Below the pieces are notes generated by a model. That model was given only the letters and a program-made list of their open reading frames with translations. It made no database searches and was not told the DNA's origin. From JBBRCX01 sp038204465 (lineage in GTDB: Bacteria; Planctomycetota; Phycisphaerae; Tepidisphaerales; Tepidisphaeraceae): 35,535 nt of DNA. Position numbers and translations under genes: made by a program. The stretch's first letter is position 1; each line of letters begins with the position of its first letter. Shown here piece by piece: positions 23,373-30,104 of the stretch. Location: NCBI GenBank assembly GCA_038204465.1, contig JBBRCX010000047.1, positions 1 to 35,535 of the forward strand, written 5' to 3'.

Positions 23373-24362
23373 ATGGCGTTTCGTGCGACAAGGACGATGA
23401 GCCCGCAAGACGCTGCGGCATTCGCGGCGGCGCGGCAGATCTGCCGCACTCGCGCAAGGGACGAATATCTCGCGACACTTCTTCTGCCGCGCGGCAAGCG
23501 CGACGGCGTGTGTGCAATCTACGCGTTTTACCGAATGGCGCAGGATGCCATTGGGTCGGCTCCGGCAGAGGAGCCGACGCCGGCGAGCGCCGGCGATGGG
23601 TATTGTTCCGGAGGGTCGCTGGAGTCGCGGGTGTCGATGGTGCGCGAGCGCCTCGACGCGGTATATGACGGGCGACTGGAGCTTCCACGGTCCGAGTTCC
23701 GCGATACGACCCAGCACGCCTTGAACGCCTTTTCGAAGACGGTGGATGCCTGCGGGATTCCCAAGACGTATTTCGTCGAGCTGATCGGGGCGCTGGCGGA
23801 GGCCCGGCGGGTGCGCCGCTACGCGACGTGGAACGCGCTTCAGCAGCATTGCCGCCGGAGCGGCGGAATGCTGGCGCTCGCATTCGGCGGCGCGCTCGGG
23901 CTCATGAGCAGCGGCGCCGCGGAGCCCGCGGTCAGGCTTGGCAGCGCTATCAGGCTGTCGTGTGTGCTGCGCGATTTGCGGCGCGACTGGGCAGCGGGGC
24001 AGCTCTATTTGCCGCTGGAGGACATGGCGCGGCTCCGGTATAGCGAGCGCGACCTGACGGGGAATGTGCTGAACTCTCATTTTGCCGATTTGATCCGCTT
24101 TGAAGTCAGCCGGGCGCGCGCGTTGTATCAAGAGGGTTCGGAGTGCATCTGCTGGCTGGCCGGCGACGGCTCGCGGCTGGCCGTCTCGAGTGTTGTGACC
24201 ATGTATTCAGGTGTGCTGGATGAGATCGAGCGGCGCCGCTTCAACGTGTTGCAGCCGCTGCCGGGACTGACCGGGGCGCGAAAGCTGCGCCGCTTTCCGC
24301 TTGCCTGGCGACTGGCGAGGCGGCGCCACGACGAGCGATTGCCGCGGCTGTTCAGGAATTGA
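23373..24362 (+). CDS. Squalene/phytoene-synthase-like protein with a degenerate first aspartate motif
   Basis: This 329-residue protein has the trans-isoprenyl diphosphate synthase (SQS/PSY) fold signatures: LPRGKRDGVCAIYAFYR at the start, VRRYATWNALQQHCRR, and the second aspartate motif VLRDLRRD (D201, D205) followed by GQLYLPLEDM. In working enzymes AFYR is followed by an aspartate-rich DDxxD that holds Mg-diphosphate. Here it reads MAQDAIGS, with a single Asp. A flexible Pro/Ala/Gly insert comes right after it (about 63-82). It may belong to the HpnC/HpnD side, where one partner is less canonical, or be a non-catalytic relative. ATG 23373 or 23397 could be the start. No other hopanoid or carotenoid gene is near. 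Confidence 0.75.
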   Translation: MAFRATRTMSPQDAAAFAAARQICRTRARDEYLATLLLPRGKRDGVCAIYAFYRMAQDAIGSAPAEEPTPASAGDGYCSGGSLESRVSMVRERLDAVYDGRLELPRSEFRDTTQHALNAFSKTVDACGIPKTYFVELIGALAEARRVRRYATWNALQQHCRRSGGMLALAFGGALGLMSSGAAEPAVRLGSAIRLSCVLRDLRRDWAAGQLYLPLEDMARLRYSERDLTGNVLNSHFADLIRFEVSRARALYQEGSECICWLAGDGSRLAVSSVVTMYSGVLDEIERRRFNVLQPLPGLTGARKLRRFPLAWRLARRRHDERLPRLFRN

Positions 24363-24381
24363 GCCGTCGATGGAACAACCG

Positions 24382-24424
24382 AGGGCAACTGAACGGTTGG
24401 CCCTACCGATTTGCCCCTTTTTTT
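24382..24424 (+). terminator. Terminator of the squalene/phytoene-synthase-like gene
   Basis: GGGCAA (24383-24388) can pair with TTGCCC (24411-24416) around an inner imperfect hairpin (caactgaacggttg). The stem is followed by C and seven T (24418-24424). It begins 20 bases after the stop codon, a standard position for an intrinsic terminator. Confidence 0.55.
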
Positions 24425-24602
24425 GCGAAGGTTGAACAAAGCCTCAATGGCGTGGAAATCTCGCAAAAACACCTTCCGCGAGTGTATGATCATGTGGAGC
24501 TTGCCGCGGTATTCCATCGGAACTTTGTGGGCTGCGGCGCGTCAAATCGAAGTGCGCGGCTGGCGTTCAGGGGGCAGGTTGCGCACGGAAAGAGGAAGTG
24601 AC

Positions 24603-26324
24603 ATGAACGCTCATATTAAGAAGACGAAACCGTGGCTGCTCGCGGCGGCCTTTGCAGCCATTGCTCTGGTTACGGCGGTGCATACGCGCGCTCAGTATCG
24701 GACCGGTGACGACGGGCATGCCCTGGACGCGAACAACCGCGTCGGCAGCGGCGGGTACAACGATGACCGTAACAACAACCACAACAGCCAGCGTTACACG
24801 GGCAATCAGGTTGTGACGGGGAACGTGACGGGCGGGAAGGCGTTCCGCGGCAACATTTCATACCGCGACCCAAACGACTTTCGCGGGAGCACCGGCTACG
24901 AAAACTCCGACCGGTTCATTCGCAACTCGGGCGGCGTGCCGACGCGAAGCAATCCTGATCCGCTGACGGCAAGCGAGAGCGCGGCGTATTACGGCGAAGC
25001 CCGCGCTACGCCGCCTCCGCCGGGCTTCGAGCGAACTTCCGGTTACACCGGCGGCTTCGTCGCGAGCCGCAACTTTAATCCAAACGGCGGCATCGACGCG
25101 CGGCTGCGTTCGTCGCTGGCGTTGAATGAGAACCCGCTGATCACGGAGCCGGACATGGTGCTGCGGGGCCCGAGCGATCAGGCGAACCAGCAGACGCTGC
25201 TGACGGCCTCGCCGCTATACGGGATGCGCCGCTGGACGGTGACCGAAGGTGAAGACAACTATTACCTGTCGCGGCTGCTGAACGGCCAGCCGCAGGGCTC
25301 GATCGACCGATTCGGCGTGAACGATGAGACGGTGCAAAAGCTGCGGCAGGAACTTAATGACTCGGTGAATGGGAACGGCGACAAAGAGCGTCAGAAGGAT
25401 GCCGCCGCAGCCGAACAGCGGTCGGAAGCGATAGGGCAGAATCCGCTGATTTCCTCAGCAAATCTAAGTAATGGTTCGAACCTTCCGAATAACCCATTGC
25501 AGTCGGCGTTGCCGGCTCCGGCATTGAGCGGCGTTGGGGCTGGGGAGAGCTCACGTCAGACGCTGTTGGGATCGCCGGACCCTGCCGCCATGAGTTCGCA
25601 GTACGCCGAATTGCAGCGGCGGATGGACCGGGGCGAGATTCCTGCGCCGCAATCCGACCAGGAAGCTGCGCGGCAGTTCAAAATGTTGAAGACTGCGAAG
25701 GAGAAACAGGCGAGCGAACCCGGTGCGGGCGAGCCTGGCAAGCGGACGGTGGCGCCGGCGCCGGGTCCGTCGAGCAGGCCGAGCACGCGGCCGGCCGAGC
25801 CGCTGCAGGTGGAGAGCCTGTCGAGCGGCATCAAGGCCCAGGGGCTGGCCGAGCTGATGAAATCGGCCGAAGCGCTCTCCAAGGAGGGGAAGTATGCAAC
25901 GGCGCTGGAAAAGTACGCGGCGGCGGAGCGGGTCGCTCCGAATAATCCGCTCATCAGGCTGGGCCGGGCGCACGTCGAGCTTGGCGCCGGCTATTATGCG
26001 GCGGCGGAGGCTGACCTTCGCGGCGCGGTAGCCCGGAATCCCGCGCTGCTCATGGGGCGGTACGATCTCAAGAGCTTCATCAGCGAACAGCGTCTTGGGG
26101 CCATCGAGGAGGAGTTGAAGAATTTGTCGAAGAGCGAGCCGATGCAGGTGCGGGCACCCCTCCTGCTTGCGTACATCTCGTACAACACGGGCGATTCGGC
26201 GCAGGCGGCCAGCTACCTTAGCGAAGCCGAGAAACGAGCGGGCAAGGATTCGGTGATCACGCTAATGCGGCGTCACTGGAGCCTGTCCGGCTCGACACCG
26301 CCGCTACCAGACGCGAATAAGTAA
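24603..26324 (+). CDS. Secreted Asn/Gly-rich protein with C-terminal TPR-like repeats
   Basis: The 573-residue product begins with a signal peptide (MNAHIKKTKPWLLAAAFAAI, cleavage near HTRAQ). Next comes about 330 residues of Asn/Gly/Ser/Pro-rich, probably disordered sequence with several conserved-looking patches (FRGNISYRDPNDFRG, NENPLITEPDMVLRG). After a Glu/Pro/Ala linker, residues ~400-560 contain helical repeats of TPR type (EALSKEGKYATALEKYAAAE, ADLRGAVARNPALLMGRYDL, AYISYNTGDSAQAASYLSEA). It would be periplasmic or surface-exposed and probably mediates protein contacts. Start ATG 24603 follows GAGG by eight bases; the open frame upstream to 24411 has no coding character. It is followed by a strong terminator and is likely monocistronic. 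Confidence 0.8.
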   Translation: MNAHIKKTKPWLLAAAFAAIALVTAVHTRAQYRTGDDGHALDANNRVGSGGYNDDRNNNHNSQRYTGNQVVTGNVTGGKAFRGNISYRDPNDFRGSTGYENSDRFIRNSGGVPTRSNPDPLTASESAAYYGEARATPPPPGFERTSGYTGGFVASRNFNPNGGIDARLRSSLALNENPLITEPDMVLRGPSDQANQQTLLTASPLYGMRRWTVTEGEDNYYLSRLLNGQPQGSIDRFGVNDETVQKLRQELNDSVNGNGDKERQKDAAAAEQRSEAIGQNPLISSANLSNGSNLPNNPLQSALPAPALSGVGAGESSRQTLLGSPDPAAMSSQYAELQRRMDRGEIPAPQSDQEAARQFKMLKTAKEKQASEPGAGEPGKRTVAPAPGPSSRPSTRPAEPLQVESLSSGIKAQGLAELMKSAEALSKEGKYATALEKYAAAERVAPNNPLIRLGRAHVELGAGYYAAAEADLRGAVARNPALLMGRYDLKSFISEQRLGAIEEELKNLSKSEPMQVRAPLLLAYISYNTGDSAQAASYLSEAEKRAGKDSVITLMRRHWSLSGSTPPLPDANK

Positions 26325-26350
26325 GGCGGGCGTGAAGACGAACTTCCACG

Positions 26351-26376
26351 GGGTCACGAAAGTGGCCCTTTTTTTT
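26351..26376 (+). terminator. Strong intrinsic terminator after the secreted TPR gene
   Basis: GGGTCAC-gaaa-GTGGCCC (26351-26368) is a 7-bp stem with one G-U pair, capped by a GAAA tetraloop and followed by eight T (26369-26376). It lies 27 bases after the stop codon. Confidence 0.9.
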
Positions 26377-26393
26377 CCGGCAGAGTTTGGCGC

Positions 26394-26426
26394 AAAAAAG
26401 AGCCGCGGACGGGGGGATCCGCGGCT
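26394..26426 (-). terminator. Minus-strand intrinsic terminator (distal)
   Basis: AGCCGCGGA (26401-26409) and TCCGCGGCT (26418-26426) form a perfect 9-bp stem. Read on the minus strand it is followed by C and six T (26399-26394). It is the last of three minus-strand terminators downstream of nuoC. Confidence 0.8.
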
Positions 26427-26430
26427 GAGG

Positions 26431-26479
26431 CTCTCAACTTTGGGGAGTTCGTCCGGAGGGGAGGCCGGACGGTTGAGAG
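26431..26479. other. Two-tier hairpin without a T run
   Basis: The outer stem CTCTCAAC (26431-26438) / GTTGAGAG (26472-26479) encloses an inner stem GTCCGG (26451-26456) / CCGGAC (26465-26470). Both helices are perfect. No T run follows on either strand, so it is unlikely to be a terminator; it is part of the hairpin cluster. Confidence 0.6.
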
Positions 26480-26484
26480 ATTAG

Positions 26485-26544
26485 AAAAAATGTCGGGGGT
26501 TGAAGAAGGAGGGGGGGAACCTTCTTCGGGGAATACCCCCGACA
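26485..26544 (-). terminator. Minus-strand intrinsic terminator with a long two-tier stem
   Basis: TGTCGGGGGT (26491-26500) pairs perfectly with ACCCCCGACA (26535-26544), and inside it GAAGAAGG (26502-26509) pairs with CCTTCTTC (26520-26527). On the minus strand six T (26490-26485) follow the stem. A run of seven A/T (26544-26550) also precedes it on that strand. The length of the stem is unusual for a simple terminator. Confidence 0.75.
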
Positions 26545-26637
26545 AAAAAAGCTCCGACGGCGTTAACCGATCGGAGCCTTCATGGCTCTATCAGCGTCCG
26601 CTGGCTTTCATCGGCAGCGGACGGTTGTCGTCAATCT
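26544..26637 (-). ncRNA. Candidate small RNA of about 94 nt ending in an intrinsic terminator
   Basis: A promoter candidate at 26671-26644 predicts a start near 26637. The transcript would contain a perfect 9-bp hairpin, CGTCCGCTG / CAGCGGACG (26623-26615 with 26603-26595, 11-base loop). It would finish with a terminator hairpin GCTCCGA / TCGGAGC (26577-26571 with 26557-26551, extended by G-U and two A-U pairs) followed by seven T (26550-26544). No open reading frame of any size fits inside. Promoter, stem, terminator and T run in the right order and spacing are what an independent small RNA gene should look like. It could also be an attenuated 3' product of nuoC. Its target and role are unknown. 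Confidence 0.5.
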
Positions 26638-26643
26638 GGGATT

Positions 26644-26671
26644 ATTTTACGTCGAGGCCCACCGAAGGCAA
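26644..26671 (-). promoter_or_regulatory. Candidate promoter of the small RNA
   Basis: On the minus strand TTGCCT (26671-26666) and TAAAAT (26649-26644) are separated by 16 bases. The matches to TTGACA and TATAAT are four and five of six. The site lies about 220 bases beyond the nuoC stop, in sequence with no other coding signal. Confidence 0.45.
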
Positions 26672-26891
26672 GCCCTTCGCGCAAAATTTTCTGGGCGGCG
26701 ATCAGGATTTAACGCACAGGGCCTATCAAACCGGGTGGAGGCTCGGCTTCACGTTAGCGATGTGCACCCCGCCGAATATGCCGTTTATGCGCCTTTTGGG
26801 GTGGGGCAAAAACTGCCCACCGGCGTTGCGGACAACCCGGAGGAAATCTTTGCCCAAGGCTGGCGCGGGCGCAGCCGAGGTGGCTGAAAGC

Positions 26892-27407
26892 TCACTTTGG
26901 ATAGTCAGCCTGCTGCTGCCAGTCGAGCTCGACGCTGCCGGGGATGCCATGATACTCGCGCGGGAAAATGTAGTCTTTGCGCAGCGGAAAGCCCTCCCAG
27001 TCATCGGCGCACAGGATGCGGCGGAGGTCGGGGTGGGTGTCGAAGACGATGCCGAACATGTCGAAGGCTTCGCGCTCGTGCCAGTCGGCGGCCGACCAGA
27101 GGTCGGCGACGCTGGGCACGTGAGGGTCGTCGCGCGGACAATACACCTTCACCGCGAAGACGTGACGATGTTCGAAGCTCCAGAGGTCGTAGACAACGCA
27201 CATCTTACCGTCGGCCACATAGTCCACGCCGCTGAGATTCGCCAGCCAATCGAGCCTGAGCGAAGGCTCCGTCAGCAGAAACTGGGCAACGGCGCGCCAG
27301 TCGGAGGCATTGAGGTGCACGCGAGGGTGCTTGTCATTCGGGAACGATGCAATGATCCTCGATGCAAACTTCTGCGATAGCGCGTCGGCGATCTGAACGG
27401 TGGTCAT
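26892..27407 (-). CDS. nuoC: NADH-quinone oxidoreductase subunit C
   Basis: This 171-residue protein is the 30-kDa subunit of respiratory complex I, part of the peripheral arm that helps carry electrons from NADH to quinone. The family signature is clear: WHEREAFDMFGIVFDTHPDL followed by RRILCADDWEGFPLRKDYIF, and an N-terminal domain with LDWLANLSGVDYVADGKMCV. The start is ATG 27407 with GAGG nine bases upstream; the open frame continuing to 27899 is Pro/Ala/Thr-rich read-through of the lipoprotein gene in another phase and is not used. No other nuo gene is in the window, and the gene is followed by a series of terminators, so it appears to be transcribed outside a nuo operon. Confidence 0.93.
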   Translation of the reverse strand: MTTVQIADALSQKFASRIIASFPNDKHPRVHLNASDWRAVAQFLLTEPSLRLDWLANLSGVDYVADGKMCVVYDLWSFEHRHVFAVKVYCPRDDPHVPSVADLWSAADWHEREAFDMFGIVFDTHPDLRRILCADDWEGFPLRKDYIFPREYHGIPGSVELDWQQQADYPK

Positions 27408-27474
27408 GCTGCGGATCCTCTTGAAGGCGCCGGAAGTATAGGTGAAGGCCAAACTGAACGGCAAGATGCGGGGC

Positions 27475-28353
27475 TCATCGCGTCGCGGAAGGCTGCGTCG
27501 TCGGGGAGCCCTGCGAAGCGCCCGCGGCGGCGCCGGAGGTATTTTCGCCGGTTGGCGGCTTGGCGGTCGCGCCGCTATTGGGGGCGCCGCTATTGGGGGC
27601 GCCGGAGGTGGAATTGCCGGAGGTTGATCCTGCGGTGCCGCGCTCGGACGTGCCGGCCGGCGCATCCGATGGGTTGCGCGGAGGCGCGTCAGGGACGCTG
27701 CCCGGGTTGTTCTGAGCGCCAGAGCGTGCGGGCGGGTTGTTCGTGTTGTTACTGCGGTTGTTGGTGGCGCGGTTGTTGGGGGCGCGGCTGTTCGCGCCGG
27801 TGCTGGTGTTGTCGCCGGTGCTGCCGGTGTTACCCGCGGTGCCTCGATCAGCGGCGCCCGCCGGCCGGGCAACCGAGTTGTGAGGAAGTGAAACGCCACT
27901 GTTCGGATTCACCGGCACGATCACGGCGCCGTCCGCTCCAGTTCCGACGGACCCCGAGTTGTTGCGCGGCGAGCTTGTGTTCGAACTATCGCCGCCGGTG
28001 GCGCTCCCGTTGTTGCGGATGCGCCCACCGGCTTCGGTCGCGGCGCCGGCGTTGGTGTCCCGGGAATTGTTTGCGCCGGCCGCGCCTATGTTGTTACCGA
28101 CGTTGGAGTCCCTGGCGGAATTGCTGTTTCCGGTCTGACCGATCACCGTGCCGGTCGGTCCGGGATCGGGCTGGCCGGACTGGGGCGGCAGCATGTCTGC
28201 GCCGGTCTTGCCGTGCATAGCGCCGACGGAGTCGGCCTGCGAAGGCGCATCAACGGGCCGAGCTTCGCCAAGGCGGGGCGTATCGGCGCAACCCATTGCC
28301 ATCGCAGCAAGCGTTAGTGAGGCGGCGGTAAGCAGTCGTGCAGAGCAGGGCAT
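27475..28353 (-). CDS. Disordered Asn/Gly/Ser/Ala-rich lipoprotein
   Basis: The 292-residue product starts with a lipoprotein signal ending LAAMAMGC (lipid cysteine at residue 22). The rest is almost entirely Asn, Gly, Ser, Ala, Thr and Pro with scattered Asp and Arg, and has no hydrophobic core; the only cysteine is the lipid one. Short internal repeats occur, for example SGAPNSGAPNSGA near the C-terminus. ATG 28353 is preferred, seven bases after GGAG, over the longer frame to 28416. It would be tethered to a membrane and extend as a flexible chain. Function unknown. Similar composition is seen in the secreted TPR protein nearby, which hints at a shared surface-protein style. Confidence 0.7.
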   Translation of the reverse strand: MPCSARLLTAASLTLAAMAMGCADTPRLGEARPVDAPSQADSVGAMHGKTGADMLPPQSGQPDPGPTGTVIGQTGNSNSARDSNVGNNIGAAGANNSRDTNAGAATEAGGRIRNNGSATGGDSSNTSSPRNNSGSVGTGADGAVIVPVNPNSGVSLPHNSVARPAGAADRGTAGNTGSTGDNTSTGANSRAPNNRATNNRSNNTNNPPARSGAQNNPGSVPDAPPRNPSDAPAGTSERGTAGSTSGNSTSGAPNSGAPNSGATAKPPTGENTSGAAAGASQGSPTTQPSATR

Positions 28354-28742
28354 TGTTTCTCTCCGTAAGGTTACGAACGTCGGTGGCACCAAGTGTCGTC
28401 GATCAACCGGGTGCATCTGCGGGGAGCAAACAACGCACCGAGGAGCAAGCCGGGTCGACAGGGCCTGCGATCATCGCAAAAGCGGCTAAAATCGGCTGGG
28501 CCCGGTTGAAGGCGGGATTGGTCCGGCCAGCCTGTCGGAGGGCATTACGACCTGTCGTCGTTCAGGGAGGCGCGAGCGTTGGGGCGTTAGCATCGCCGCG
28601 CGAGCAGGTGACGGGATCGAGATCAAGACAATTGCCCGGTCCGCGATGGCCGCCGGGCCAATGTTCGCCAGCGATACGTAACGCGCGCGGCCGCTGGCAG
28701 CGCCATCGGTGTGCGACGTTCTGGTAAAAGCGTCCGGCTGAC
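28354..28742. other. 389-bp divergent region between the lipoprotein and the acetyltransferase
   Basis: I find no reading frame with coding character on either strand, no clear hairpin and no strong promoter match. It should contain the divergent promoters of the two genes. Confidence 0.5.
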
Positions 28743-29210
28743 ATGAATGGTGATCCAGAACATCCCGATCGCGCGGCTGGTGATCTCATCATTCGCCGCG
28801 CCACGCTGGGGGAACTGATCGATCTGCGTCATCAGGTGCTGCGCCAGAATCTGCCCCGGGAGAGCGCGATTTTCAAAGGGGACGACGCTCCTGCGGCACT
28901 GCATTTTGGCGCGTTCGCGGGGGCTCGCACGGTCGCGTGCGTATCGCTTCATCCGAGTGAATGGGAGACGGCTGCGGCGTGGCAGCTGCGCGGAATGGCG
29001 ACGGCGCCGGATTACCGCGGACGCGGCGTCGGGCGGCGGCTGATGCAGGTGATGGAAGCGGAGCTGGAATCATTGCAGGTGAGCCGGGTCCTGTGGTGCA
29101 ACGCGCGGCTGCCCGCAGTGGGGTTCTATCAGGGGATGGGATGGCGCGTGGTCTCGGAGGAGTTTGAAATCCCCGCGGCCGGGACACACGTGCGAATGCT
29201 GCGGGGATAG
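28743..29210 (+). CDS. GNAT-family N-acetyltransferase
   Basis: This 155-residue protein has the GNAT fold with acetyl-CoA-binding motif A clearly present: LRGMATAPDYRGRGVGRRLM (about residues 81-100). It is followed by a motif-B strand and helix (VLWCNARLPAVGFYQGMGWR) and a closing beta strand. The N-terminal IIRRATLGELIDLRHQVLR is the usual opening. It would transfer an acetyl group from acetyl-CoA to an amine. In some annotations proteins of this layout are placed near small-molecule acetyltransferases, but the acceptor is unknown here. ATG 28743 has no strong ribosome site. The gene ends 38 bases from the converging SIMPL gene. Confidence 0.88.
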   Translation: MNGDPEHPDRAAGDLIIRRATLGELIDLRHQVLRQNLPRESAIFKGDDAPAALHFGAFAGARTVACVSLHPSEWETAAAWQLRGMATAPDYRGRGVGRRLMQVMEAELESLQVSRVLWCNARLPAVGFYQGMGWRVVSEEFEIPAAGTHVRMLRG

Positions 29211-29248
29211 TGGTCTTAACGCGAAGCCACCCGCGCACTAAGCGAAGG

Positions 29249-30007
29249 TTACTCAGCGCGGCGGGTTGTTGGGCCGGGGGTGAGCTCGAAGGTGACGCTT
29301 ACCTGGGCCTGGACCGCGATCTGCCCGAGGGGAAGGCTTTCTCCGCTGTCGGCGGCCGGGGCGGCGACTTCCTGCATGCTGTTCTGGGACATGCCACCGT
29401 AGCGTCCGGAGCGGGCGTAGCCGCCGCCGAAATAAATGCCGCCGCCACCTTCCGTGATGGTCCGCGGGACCCCGACACCCTGCTCCAGTTCGCTGGCCAG
29501 CGCGACGGCCTTTTCCTTTGCAGCGCCGATGGCCATCTTCCGGGCCTGGTCGCGATACTTGCGCAGCTCGGTGGTGCGGAAATCGACGCCGAGCAGCTGG
29601 TTGGCCCCGTTCTTCAGCGCCGAGTCGACCAGCTTCTCAAAGTTTTTCACGTCCTTGAGTTTCACCGCATAGTTGCGGCGGACGATGTAGCCCTGAATGT
29701 CGGGGACGAAGCTGCTGTCGCGGTAGCGGAGCTCCACTTCGAGGCGGTCGGTGGCGATGTACTTCTCTTCGACGCCGACGTCACGGATCGCCTTGACCAG
29801 CTTGGCGCTGTTGGTGTCGTTGGCGGATTTGGCTTTGTCCAGATCGGGATCAAAGCTTTGAACACCAAAGGTGACGATGACTTCGTCGGGGACGACGTAG
29901 ACGATCGACTCGCCCGACGTGGAGATGACGCGGGGCTGCTCGTCGGCGCGCAGGGTGGGCGCGAGCGGGAGCAGGGAGGCGAGTGCGATCAATGTGGTGC
30001 GGTTCAT
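29249..30007 (-). CDS. Secreted SIMPL-domain (DUF541) protein
   Basis: The 252-residue product has a signal peptide (about 1-21, cleavage near LRADE). A SIMPL domain follows, whose opening strand is VISTSGESIVYVVPDEVIVT and whose helix carries KAKSANDTNSAKLVKAIRDV. The body LRYRDSSFVPDIQGYIVRRN is typical of the family. Residues ~185-225 are a Gly/Tyr-rich insert (GGGGIYFGGGYARSGRYGG), and the domain closes with VQAQVSVTFELTPG. Related proteins are periplasmic or outer-membrane and linked to stress or envelope functions; no enzymatic role is known. The start is ATG 30007, seven bases after AAGGAG. It lies 97 bases downstream of the glycan fusion gene on the same strand. Confidence 0.88.
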   Translation of the reverse strand: MNRTTLIALASLLPLAPTLRADEQPRVISTSGESIVYVVPDEVIVTFGVQSFDPDLDKAKSANDTNSAKLVKAIRDVGVEEKYIATDRLEVELRYRDSSFVPDIQGYIVRRNYAVKLKDVKNFEKLVDSALKNGANQLLGVDFRTTELRKYRDQARKMAIGAAKEKAVALASELEQGVGVPRTITEGGGGIYFGGGYARSGRYGGMSQNSMQEVAAPAADSGESLPLGQIAVQAQVSVTFELTPGPTTRRAE

Positions 30008-30104
30008 CTGGTTCTCCTTCGTTGGCAGCGTGTTGATGGGCTGACTCTCTTGACGCGCGCGGCGCCAGAAGGTTGCAGATGCTGACGAGCCATTCACGTT
30101 CTGT

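Noticed and set aside
27408..27899. N-terminal extension of NuoC to 335 residues.
   Set aside because: The extra residues are a Pro/Ala/Thr-rich out-of-phase reading of the lipoprotein gene; ATG 27407 has a ribosome site and starts the family homology.
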